From assembly GCA_964527325.1 (NCBI GenBank), contig CAZGNU010000033.1, positions 1 through 19,427 on the forward strand: a stretch of 19,427 nucleotides of DNA, given 5' to 3'. Within the stretch, counting starts at the first letter, position 1, and every line of letters starts with the position of its first letter. Source of the DNA: UBA6164 sp964527325 (GTDB taxonomy: Bacteria; Patescibacteriota; Gracilibacteria; BD1-5; UBA6164). Under the pieces are notes generated by a model. The model was not told the DNA's origin. It did no database searches and was given only the letters and a program-made list of their open reading frames with translations. The position numbers and the translations under genes were made by a program. Below are positions 1 to 8,581 of this stretch, piece by piece.

Positions 1-1792
1 TGGGTTGGTTTTTTGTGTGATTGCGATTGACTAACAATAGATGCATGTAGAGAAAATTGAGTAGGATAAATCCATCAATCTATTGTAAAATCACCACTTT
101 CAAAATCCCAATCTGTACTATCTGGTATTTCTAAATAATCATTAACTCCATCAAAATACATACTTGTTGCTCAAAACTTTTTTTCTGCTTCTTTATGATA
201 TGCATCTCAATATGTAGTTATATCATGATTTGAAGATGAAGAATCATCAAATTTTGATGAAACTACTGTTCATGAATGTACAACTAAATTATCATATTTA
301 ACAGATCATGAACTACCTATGCTTCATCAATTAATAGATAATCTACCAAAACCAGAAGCATTTGTAGCTGCAGAATTAACAACTATCCAAGATGATCCAT
401 TCCAATATTCAGTATATCATGTACTTCATTCTCTACGAACTCTAAATTTTCAACTTGACATAGTGCCAGCACTAGAAACTCTATTCAATACAGTATCATC
501 ATATATATCTCAAATTTTTGCTCATTGACTTAAAGACATTAACACATTATTCTTATATCCGTCAAATACAGTGTTAATATATCAATCATTAAAACCAAAA
601 TGTGTCCGTGATGCACCATCTCCATAAAAAAAATCAACAAGATCAATTTCAATATTAAAATCTCAAGGAGCTAGTAAATAATTACTAAGTACATTAGAAT
701 TTTCATTTATTCACCAAGTTAGTATTAATTCATCATTTTTTGTAGCATTAACACTTCATACATCATACCAATTTAAAGTATTTGCATCTGTTCAATCAAA
801 AGTATCATTTAATGATAAATTAGAATCATCACTATGAATCAATAACTTAGTAAACTCATCATTACCAATTGCTCCTCAACTTGATGATGAAGATGAACTT
901 GAACTAGATGAAACACTTGCTCATAAATTATTATTTACAAATGTTCAAGCTAGATTTACTGCAACTGTGTTACCTATTCAAAAATCTGTGATTGCTAATA
1001 TTTCATCAATTGCATTATTATCTGTGATTATTGTTCATGAATAGGCTTCTTTCAATCATTCTAGCATTTGTAGTCTGTGTATTTTGGATCTGTTCATGTC
1101 AAGTCTGATAGACTTCATGAATAAGCTATATATTTTGATGAATCTACAAATGATAGTGATCATCATCATTGGTGGTCGTAGTTACTTCAGCTATAGCTAA
1201 ATGGTAAATTTTTATATCATGTATATACGAATGATCAGTTTGCTATTATATTTTCTATTGTTATATCTCATGAGGAGATTAATGTTGGAACCGCTAATAC
1301 ATATGTTTTTCATGTATTAAAAGCTTTTAAAATTTTTCAATTAAAGTTTCATGTAACTCTCGCTGTAGCTATTTTATCTCAAGCATAAGTTTCATTAGTT
1401 ATTGAAGCAACATCTCATTCAAATAATCATGCTATTTCGTATTCTTGTTTTGTGTTTATTACTGAGTATGTATATTTTTTTCATGTTAATGGATCTACTG
1501 GTATTTTATCTAATCTTGTTACACTAGTAAATGTTGTTTCTCAAAAATCTCATTGTTGCCATATCATTCATCATGAAAAAGTAATATCTGTTCCATTTGT
1601 TGTAACTGGATATTTTCAAGCTCAAATATGAAATAGTTCTAGTGATGATTTTATTTTTGACATGTCTGAGATTCTTACTGAATCTCTAGAATTTTTACTA
1701 TATCATTGCAATGATATAAAAGCTATTGTTCATAGAATTGCTATTATTGTTATTACTACTATTAGTTCTACTAATGTGAATGCTTTTTTCAT
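1..1792 (-). CDS. Pilin-like secreted protein with LamG-type domain (partial, frameshifted)
   Basis: The protein opens with a class III/type IV prepilin leader, MKKA|FTLVEL, followed by a hydrophobic helix (about residues 5-25) that would anchor it to the membrane or a pilus. After a globular part comes a poly-serine linker (plus-strand about 870-910), then a jelly-roll-like stretch and, next to the window edge, a LamG/concanavalin-like segment (YFDGVNDYLEIPDS, then FTIDGWIYP), typical of carbohydrate- or surface-ligand-binding domains. The C-terminus lies outside the window. The initial frame ends at a TAG at 1061-1063, while the frame one base over stays open to the window edge and continues sensibly (MLEGLKEAYSGT). 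Adding one A in the AAA at about 1067-1069 joins them. An in-frame ATG four codons upstream (1802-1804) is an alternative start. Glycines are mostly TGA. The family is clear; the ligand and any pilus role are inferred. Confidence 0.75.
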
Positions 1793-1846
1793 ACTTATAG
1801 CCATATATAAAATTTAATAAAATAAATTATTTTTATTATACTAAAA

Positions 1847-1884
1847 AAAGCTAAAATTTAAATACTTTTTTAAATTTTAGCTTT
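1847..1884 (-). terminator. Rho-independent terminator after the K+ channel gene
   Basis: A 16-bp perfect inverted repeat (1847-1862 with 1869-1884, 6-nt loop) is followed, on the minus strand, by a run of T (complement of the A run at 1843-1849). It lies 20 nt past the channel stop codon and separates that gene from the pilin gene, whose start is 55 nt further on. Confidence 0.75.
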
Positions 1885-1904
1885 ACATTTTTTGGCTTAT
1901 ATTT

Positions 1905-2777
1905 CTAATATACTTTATTTTTTGTTTCTATATTTTCAACTACTTTAAACTTCTTTCAACACTGAGTACAAAAATTTGAAACCTTTGTATTTTTTAATCA
2001 ACATCTTTTACATTCTTTTCATCTACGATTTTCTTTTTTTAATTCTCCATTTTTACTTGTTTCCATAAATACCATAATAGTAACTGCTGATAATAATCAA
2101 CCTAAAAGTGGTCATACAAATACTAATATGCTTCATAAAATTTTTCAAAACGTTGTTTTTAATACCATATCTCAATATCATACAGTTGTAGTTGTAACCA
2201 ACCCCCACCATAAAGCATCAGGAATTGATTTAAAGTCAGTTCAAATAACTCATTTTTCTACATAATATACAAAAAATGATCATAAAAATAGTATAATAAA
2301 ATATAAAGTAAATACAGCTCTATATTCATCACTATAATCTTTTAAAGCTTTTATAAATCAAGCCGTTAGAGGTATTTTTTTAAATAATCTAAGTATTCTC
2401 AGTACTCTTAATATTCTTAATATTTTTAAATAGTTTCATATAATTACAAATCATAAGAAAAATGGTAAAAATGATAATAAATCGATAATTCTCATAGGAT
2501 TTCTTAAAAATTTTGCTTTATTACTAGTTTCAAAAAAACGAAAAAAATATTCAAATGCAAATATTACAGAAATTATTGCATCAAGAATATATATTTCATC
2601 AATATAGGTAAAAGCATTATTTCATATACTTTCAAATATTAATATTAATGGAAAAAATAGTACTAAAAATAAAATTATTTTATCAAGAAAAACTCCCGTT
2701 TTTGAGTTTGGGTCATCAAGCATACAATCATATTTTTCTCTATCAAAAGAAAATAATGTCTTTATTTTTTCTACCAT
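1905..2777 (-). CDS. Voltage-gated potassium channel with C-terminal zinc ribbon
   Basis: This 290-residue membrane protein has the six-helix plan of Kv-type channels. The S4 voltage sensor is plain: YLKILRILRVLRILRLF (about 116-132), with arginine every third position at 121, 124, 127 and 130. The pore loop carries the K+ selectivity filter TTTTVGYGD (V199-D203); both filter glycines are TGA codons, strong evidence that TGA means glycine. After S6 a cytoplasmic tail ends in a four-cysteine zinc ribbon, CKRC...CTQC (C256, C259, C270, C273). The gene stands alone: a repeat element lies upstream and a strong hairpin terminator downstream. It ends with TAG, so amber is still a stop here. There is no Shine-Dalgarno sequence at the start. 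K+ selectivity and voltage sensing follow from the motifs; what the zinc ribbon binds is unknown. Confidence 0.93.
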
Positions 2778-2804
2778 TTATAAGTATTTGTTATTATTAC
2801 TTAT

Positions 2805-2833
2805 ATTTTAGCATATTTGAGGTTTAAAAGCAA
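2805..2833 (-). promoter_or_regulatory. Putative sigma70-type promoter of the K+ channel gene
   Basis: On the minus strand, TTGCTT (2833-2828), a 17-nt spacer, then TAAAAT (2810-2805), which is 27 nt before the ATG. The -35 box sits just outside the edge of the repeat element at 2841-2991. Inferred from consensus only, in an A+T-rich background. Confidence 0.4.
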
Positions 2834-2840
2834 AAAAAGA

Positions 2841-2991
2841 CCTCACCCTTGAATTCCCTCTCCCTTGAGGGAGAGGGAGGCTACAATTTTTCTGTAGCTA
2901 TTCCCCTCTACTCCAAAGGAGATAAATGAAGAAAGGAGTGTATACACCACGACTATTCTGAATTTAAAGCTTGCAGGGGTTAGGGGTGAGG
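2841..2991. repeat. Palindromic repeat element, copy 1 (full-length, intergenic)
   Basis: A 151-bp GC-rich island in A+T-rich DNA, bounded by inverted ends CCTCACCC (2841-2848) and GGGTGAGG (2984-2991). Inside are nested hairpins: TCCCTCTCCC/GGGAGAGGGA (2855-2864 with 2869-2878), GCTACA/TGTAGC (2880-2885 with 2893-2898) and CTCC/GGAG (2911-2914 with 2918-2921). It encodes no evident protein and fills most of the 235-nt gap between the channel and protease genes. Its left end matches the copy at 17847-17897 almost base for base and, more loosely, the copy at 12268-12385. It resembles a MITE or REP/RPE-like element. Mobility is inferred; no transposase is present here. Confidence 0.75.
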
Positions 2992-3012
2992 TTATTAAAA
3001 AGAAATAAATAT

Positions 3013-4254
3013 TTATTTCTTTTTGATTTCATCTAAATGTTTCAATCTCTTTAAAACCGTTGGATGTGAATAATTAAAAAATTCATATAACCAGTGTGGT
3101 CTTAGGTTACTTAGATTATTTCTTGAAAGCTTAATTAAAGCATTTTTAAGTTTTTTTGGATCATGATTAATTCATGCAAACTCATCAGCCTGATACTCAT
3201 TTTTTCTTGAACACATATTTCATATTACTCAAAAAAACATTGAAATAGGAGTATATAATATTCAAAAAGCTATTATTCATACAGCAAATGAAGGATTAGT
3301 TGCTCACATAGCAAATGATATTTGAGGTAATTCTAAAGCAATTCATAATATAAATAACATTAATCATGTTTGAGCTACTCAAAGAACTAACATTTTTAAA
3401 GTATGTTTTTTCTTATAATGTCAGATTTCATGAGCTAAAACTCAAACTAGTTCACTATCAGTAAGATCTTTTATTAATGTATCATATAATACAATTCTTT
3501 TTTTTGGACCAAAACCTGAGAAATAAGCATTTGCTTTTGAACTTCTTTTTGAACCATCAATCACATAAATATTATCAAGTTTAAATCATACTCTCAACGC
3601 AAATTTTTCAATTGCTTTTCTTAAAGATCATTTTTTTAGTGGAGTTTGTTTATTAAATATTGGTACTATTAAACTACTATAAAACATCATCATAAATACA
3701 GAGAAAAAAGTCACAAATCACCAAGTATAAAGCCAAAAATATTCTCAAGTTTTTAAATAAAACCAAGTCACAAGAGCAAGTATTGCTCACCCGATAATTG
3801 CTGATAAAATAAGTGATTTTATCATATCAGTAAAAAATAAGTTTTTAGTCATTTTGTTAAACCCAAATTTTTCTTCTATTACAAATGTTGAATAATATGA
3901 AAATGGTATAGAAATAATAGTTTGAATTAAAACTATTATTCAGAAAAAATATAATGTTTTAATAATCTCATTATCTGTAAAAACTGATACATAATCATAT
4001 AAATATCCAAATCATCAAAATATTAAAACAAAATACATTAAAAAGAATGAAAATATTCATGAAATATTAGAAAAATCATATTTAGTTTTTTCATACTCCA
4101 TTGATTTCTTGTATTTTTTTGCATCATATATTTCTTTTAATTCTTTTGGTAATTTTGTAGACCAGTTTAATGTATTTAAATATGCTAAAGTTTTTGAAAA
4201 TAAAAATTCAAAAACGAATAATCCTAGTATTATGTAAAAAAAAGTTGTGTACAT
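3013..4254 (-). CDS. M48 family zinc metalloprotease, Ste24/CaaX-protease type
   Basis: A 413-residue integral membrane metallopeptidase with roughly seven hydrophobic segments. The zinc site is HEIGH (H275, E276, H279), whose glycine is TGA, and the third ligand lies in NEYQADEFA (E353, with D357), as in Ste24 and HtpX. The length and the long N-terminal membrane region before the catalytic motif match Ste24p (M48A) better than HtpX, which is shorter. Known relatives cleave prenylated or misfolded membrane proteins; the substrate here is unknown. It is the last gene of the ferredoxin-cysS-PHP operon, starting 15 nt after the PHP gene, so it is probably cotranscribed. The start is the first ATG after the PHP stop; there is no clear ribosome-binding site. 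The repeat element follows the stop codon. Confidence 0.9.
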
Positions 4255-4269
4255 GTGTGTATTTTAAAA

Positions 4270-4947
4270 TTAAATATATTTATTTTCCTTCAAAAAATCT
4301 ATAGCATTTTTTCTATTATTTTTTAACTCAAATAGATTATGAGCATCACTATTAATAATTACCTTATTTGCTTTTTTAAGTACAATATCAATTTTTTCTA
4401 AAATTGTATTTCATCTACTAAGATCTTTTCAGTTCAATTCTAAAGGGATATTATATTGATTAGCAACATCTATTAATCTCTCAATATCATATTGTTCTCA
4501 AAAATGAACACGACTACAAGGATGAGCTATAAATTTCACTTTTTCATGATATCTTTTTATAGCATTAATCATTGAGTCTGTAATATTTTTTGGGTCTCAT
4601 TTAAAAACATCAGAATGAGCAGATAAAATAATATATTCTGGTTCATATCATTGAATATCAAAACAAACATCTCCATTTTCATTCAATAAATCTCACTCAA
4701 CTCAGAAAATAACATTTACATCATTAAAAACATTTTCCCAATTATTTAAGCTCCATCTAGCAGAATTACTAAAAATTTTTCTACTTTTAAAATAATCAAT
4801 TGATGCTTGACTATGATCTGTAATTGCTACTTCTTTCATTCAGATTTTTCATGCAAATTTTATTATTTCATCAATACTACTCATTCCATCTGAAAAAGTA
4901 GAAGAGTGTATATGATAATCACTACTATTAAGGTTAATTATTTCCAT
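4270..4947 (-). CDS. PHP-domain metal-dependent phosphoesterase
   Basis: A 225-residue protein that is a single PHP (polymerase and histidinol phosphatase) domain. The four motifs holding the multi-metal site are all present: DYHIH (H12, H14) followed by SDG, ITDHS (D44, H45), GVEGD (E84), SAHSD (H111), AHPCSR (H142) and NSDAH (D201, H203). Single-domain members act as phosphoesterases on small phosphate esters or nucleic acid ends; the substrate cannot be read from sequence. Histidinol-phosphatase is possible, but no histidine-pathway gene is nearby. It starts 17 nt after cysS and ends 15 nt before the protease gene, so it belongs to the same operon. Confidence 0.88.
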
Positions 4948-4964
4948 TATTGTGTATTATTAAA

Positions 4965-6455
4965 TTATATTTTTTCTATCCTACTTCCCTCTCTACTATC
5001 AACTATCTTATATCAATCTTCCAATAATTCATCTCTTAATTTATCAGCTAACTCAAAGTTTTTTTCTTTTTTTGCTTTATTTCTTTTTTCTAGTTTTTTC
5101 AATATTTCTTCAGAAATTTCTTCTCAATCCTCAAGTATACTAAAATCAAATATTCATAATACTTGATTCATAGTATTAAACATTTCTTTTATTGAAATTA
5201 TTTCTTCTAGTGATAAATCACCATCTCTAATTCAAGTATTAGTAAATTTAGCAAGATCATGATATACGGCTAATGCTTCTGGGATATTAAAATCATCTTC
5301 AAGTTGTAATACATATTCTTGCATTACCTCTTGTATATAATTACTGAAATCCTTAGATATTCAACTTGGTCTTGTTCCCTCTCCTGGTAGGGGAGGGTTA
5401 GGGAGGGGTTTCTTTATTTCCCTATCAACCAATTTTAAAGTTTCATCAATACTATTAATAGCATTAATATTAGCTTCTAGTTTAGAAAAACTAAAATCAA
5501 GTTGTGATGAATATTTTGCATTTATAAATCATAATCTCATAGCTCTGTATAAAACAGATTTATTAGTTCAACTAAATTTTTCTTCTATATCCTCTAATCT
5601 ATAAAAGTTATTCAATGATTTTGACATTTTTTTTCAGTCTACCATTAGATGACCTGAATGAAGCCAATATTTAGAAAATTCTTTTCTAGTACAAGCCTCA
5701 GTTTGTGCTATTTCATTTTGATGATGAGGGAAAATTAAATCAATTCCACCCATATGAATATCAATTTGTTTTCAAAAATATTTCATACACACAGCACTAC
5801 ATTCAATATGCCATCCTGGCCTTCATTTTAAAATTGTATTTTTTCAATCAATTACAAATTTTTCATTCCAAAAATTTTCTCAATCAGACTCTTTCCAGGC
5901 TTTCCATAATACAAAATCTGCTGCTGAATCCTTATCATACTCATCATTATCAACTCTCACTCAATCTTTCATTCAAGACATATCTAAATTCGCAAATTTT
6001 CAATATCATTTAAATGACTTAACATCAAAATAAATACTTCAATCATCAGACATATAAGCATTTTTTCTATTAAGCATAGTATTTATCATTCTTACCATTT
6101 CAGGTATAACTGTTGTTACAGGAACAGGGTTATCTGCTTTTGCAATTCATAGTTTCTCAATATCGTCAAAAAATATTTTACTATATTTTTTAGTATATTC
6201 TTTTAATGTTTCTCATGCATCTATACTACTTTTTATAGTCTTATCTTCAACATCAGTCAAACACATTGCTGTTTTAACTTTATAACCTAAAAATTTCAAA
6301 GTTTTAATTGCTATGTCCTCAAAAACAAAAGTTCTTAAGTTTCATATATGTGCATAATTATAAACCGTTGGTCCACAATAATATATCTTTACTTCCCTAT
6401 CTGTTAAAGGTTTGAATTTTTGAACTTTTCTTGTCTTTGTATCATATAATCTCAT
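4965..6455 (-). CDS. cysS: Cysteinyl-tRNA synthetase
   Basis: A class I aminoacyl-tRNA synthetase of 496 residues that charges tRNA-Cys. The start is typical of CysRS (RLYDTKTRKVQKF), with zinc-ligand C27 in YYCGPTVYNYAH, HIGN as the HIGH motif (36-39), the GWHIECS zinc segment, the HHQNEIAQ segment, and KMSKS at 276-280. The C-terminal helical DALR-type region contains a foreign stretch, PLPNPPLPGEGTRP (about 350-363), encoded by a GC-rich palindromic repeat (5373-5411) that preserves the frame and contains no TGA. The insertion lies between the catalytic core and the tRNA-binding helices, a tolerant position. Its ATG overlaps the upstream ferredoxin gene's TAA by one base (TAATG), indicating translational coupling. 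Confidence 0.96.
5373..5411. repeat. Palindromic repeat, copy 2, inside cysS
   Basis: A GC-rich inverted repeat (CCCTCTCC, 5-nt loop, GGGGAGGG, then GGTTAGGGAGGGG) embedded in the A+T-rich cysS gene. It is read in frame as a proline-rich peptide, residues about 349-363. It shares the CCCTCTCC arm and the GGTTAGGGG-like tail with the element at 2841-2991, but is shorter. Confidence 0.65.
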
Positions 6456-6697
6456 TATTTTTTCTTTTTCTTATTATTATTTAAAACCATTTTACTCAGC
6501 TTTGCTGGATTCATATAATGAGAAATTTTCCCATCTATTTTTATATTAGGTGACTTTTTACAATCTCACATACACTCAACTTCCTCAACAATTAAATTTT
6601 TCAGATTAAATCTTTCTTTATCATTTTTTAATCTAGTAAACATATAATGACTAAATTTCTCACTACATGATTTTCATTTACAAATACTTATTTTCAT
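6455..6697 (-). CDS. Thioredoxin-like [2Fe-2S] ferredoxin
   Basis: An 80-residue protein with the cysteine spacing of thioredoxin-fold [2Fe-2S] ferredoxins: C6-x4-C11, then after 30 residues C42-x3-C46 (ECMGDCKKSP). Such domains carry one [2Fe-2S] cluster and pass electrons, either alone or as the small subunit of larger redox enzymes. The tail is lysine-rich (KKKKK). Its stop codon overlaps the cysS start by one base, and it is the first gene of the four-gene operon. The redox partner is not visible in the window. Confidence 0.82.
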
Positions 6698-6728
6698 ATT
6701 TTAATTTTTTTATAAATTACTATCACTA

Positions 6729-6740
6729 AGATTACACAAA
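6729..6740 (-). promoter_or_regulatory. Putative TTTGTG/-10 promoter of the ferredoxin-cysS operon
   Basis: On the minus strand, TTTTTGTG directly precedes TAATCT (6734-6729), 31 nt before the ferredoxin ATG. The same TTTTGTG plus TATAAT-like arrangement occurs before rpsO, rel, the methyltransferase and the small gene pair at 18579. It partly overlaps the tRNA-Phe terminator hairpin. Confidence 0.35.
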
Positions 6741-6777
6741 AATAAAAAAAAGTAAATAAATTTTACTTTTTTTTATT
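6741..6777 (-). terminator. Hairpin terminator after tRNA-Phe
   Basis: A perfect 16-bp inverted repeat, 6741-6756 with 6762-6777, with a 5-nt loop and A8/T8 tracts built into the stem. It lies 12 nt past the tRNA 3' end and separates the tRNA from the ferredoxin-cysS operon. It reads equally well in both directions. Confidence 0.6.
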
Positions 6778-6789
6778 TTTTTTAAAAAA

Positions 6790-6864
6790 TGGTGCCGAGG
6801 GGCGGATTTGAACCACCGACACAGGCCTTTTCAGGGCCCTGCTCTACCCCTGAGCTACCCCGGC
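6790..6864 (-). tRNA. tRNA-Phe (GAA)
   Basis: On the minus strand the sequence folds as a standard cloverleaf. The acceptor GCCGGGG pairs with CCTCGGC; the D arm is GCTC...GAGC; the anticodon stem GGGCC/GGCCT holds the loop CTGAAAA, so the anticodon is GAA for phenylalanine. The T arm is GGTGG-TTCAAAT-CCGCC, followed by discriminator A and an encoded CCA tail. It is far richer in G+C than its surroundings, as expected for a structural RNA. It has its own promoter and terminator and is not part of either flanking operon. Confidence 0.95.
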
Positions 6865-6882
6865 ATCTTTTAGTGCCCAAGT

Positions 6883-6910
6883 ATTATATAGAAAAAAATA
6901 TATAATCAAA
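6883..6910 (-). promoter_or_regulatory. Promoter of tRNA-Phe
   Basis: On the minus strand, TTTGAT (6910-6905), a 16-nt spacer, then a consensus TATAAT (6888-6883). Transcription would start about 10-12 nt before the mature tRNA 5' end at 6864. It sits in the gap between the antiporter stop and the tRNA. Confidence 0.55.
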
Positions 6911-6926
6911 TTTTTTTTATACTTTT

Positions 6927-8550
6927 TTATATTTTTACTCTTTCCCCTTTCTTCTTTTTTATCTTCTTAAACATCTCCTTGGCTGTTTTTTCTGTTTCAA
7001 CTATTACATTTTTTATTCACAATTCATTTATCATTTTTTCTTCTTCAAAATTATTTACTTTTACTATAATGTTTCACTTAATATTTAGTTTTTTAACTAC
7101 ATTTGCTACTAAGAATAATTTTTTACTTTCTCATATTGAGATTAATATATTGTCACAATGTTCTATATTTACAGATTTTAAAGTATTTGCTTGGAAAGCA
7201 TTTCAGAAAATTATTGGTTTTCAGTTCTTTTTTGCTTTTTTATAGGTTTTTATATCATTTTCAATGATTATGTAATCAATTTTTTTTTTCTTCTAATATA
7301 GAAGCTATCATTCTTCAATGTCTTCAATATCATATTAGAATTATATGATTTTTTAAATATTTGCTAATTTTGTGTCAATCTCAGTCCCTATATTTTGATC
7401 AAAATAAGAAATCAGTGATTGCAGTTATATTTTTAAGTATAACTGGTGTAATAAACATAGACAAAATTATTACTACTATAAGTATTTGTCAGATTTCAGG
7501 ATTTAATAATTTTTTAAATATTGCAAGTTCGAAAATAACAATTCAAAATTCTCAAAATTGAGATAAAGATATTGCTGTTTTAAATGATGATCTTTTGTGA
7601 TTAAACCATACAAGTACAGTATGAAGTATAGAAATTTTTATTACCATTAATGTTGATAACAATATTAAAATAATAATGATATTTTTTCAAACTAATACCA
7701 TATCTAGCTGCATTCAAACTGTTACAAAAAAGAATCATAAAAGTATATCTCTAAAAGGTATCAAATCAGCCTCAACTTGGTGTTTATAATGGGTTTCAGC
7801 AATCAACATACCTGCAAGAAATGCTCATAGAGAAAATGAAAATCATAATGAATGAGCAAGTAAAGATGCTCAAATAATTATAAATAATATTGATCAAATA
7901 AATATCTCATTAGATCAAGTACTTGCTACTTTATATAAAAAACGATCTAATAAAAATCTTGCAATAATCCAGAGAGAAACAAGTAATATAAGTGCATTTA
8001 AAAATGTTTTTCATATTAATACTCAAATATCAGTATTATTATCAGCAAATACTGTAATTAAAAGCATAATTGGAATTACCATTAAATCTTGAAATATCAA
8101 TATTCATGTTGATCTATTTCAATAATATTTATTTATTGATCAGTTTTCATTTAATATTTTTAATACAATAGCAGTTGAAGAAAGACTTAATCACAAAGCT
8201 ATAATTATTGATTCTGTAATACCTATTCAAAAAAGCAAAGTAGAAAGTGAATAAAAAACAAGTGTAGTTATAAAAAATTGCATACTTCAGAAGAAGAACA
8301 CATTTTTTTTCATTTTTTTAAGATGTGGTAATGAAAATTCAAGACCAATTGTAAATAATAAAAATACAATCCCAAATTCGGCAATAGATTTTAATTCATG
8401 ATTTGATACAATATCTCACAATCAAAAACTGTATGAAACAATAATTCAAGTCAAAATATAACCAATAATTGTTGGCATATTAAACTTATGTAAAACAATA
8501 TTAAAAATTGTTGCTATAAAAACTGAGGCTACTAATATTTCTAAAATCAT
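6927..8550 (-). CDS. KefB-like cation/proton antiporter with RCK (TrkA-N) domain, frameshifted
   Basis: A CPA2-family monovalent cation/H+ antiporter, probably K+/H+. The membrane part (about 1-380) has family motifs FLLFTIGLEFS, SLSSTAIVLK and GILIFQDLMVIP. It is followed by a Rossmann RCK/TrkA-N regulatory domain with the nucleotide-binding motif ILIGYGRHGRM, whose three glycines are all TGA. The frame breaks at a run of ten A (plus-strand T10, 7280-7289): the starting frame stops at 7240-7242, while the adjacent frame continues the Rossmann fold (DYIIIENDIKTYKKAKK...) to the TAA at 6927. Nine A would restore a protein of 540 residues. Sequencing error, mutation, or slippage at the A run are all possible. 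It starts 31 nt after the penicillin-binding protein gene, so it is likely cotranscribed. Confidence 0.87.
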
Positions 8551-8581
8551 GGTTATATAAATTATAAATATTTTTTGTACT

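Noticed and set aside
319..528. Plus-strand open frame inside the pilin-LamG gene
   Set aside because: It lies opposite the long minus-strand gene, whose frame shows clear LamG-type sequence; the plus-strand peptide has no recognisable features. The same holds for plus-strand frames at 4906-5166, 5705-6013, 6979-7245, 7361-7561, 10814-11044, 13825-14013 and 16166-16360.
1055..1075. Programmed -1 ribosomal frameshift in the pilin-LamG gene
   Set aside because: The site has no X-XXY-YYZ slippery heptamer and no evident downstream hairpin or pseudoknot; mutation or sequence error is simpler.
2841..2991. Rho-independent terminator or riboswitch between the protease and channel genes
   Set aside because: The main hairpin lacks a following U tract on either strand, and related copies occur inside coding sequences, so a dispersed repeat explains it better.
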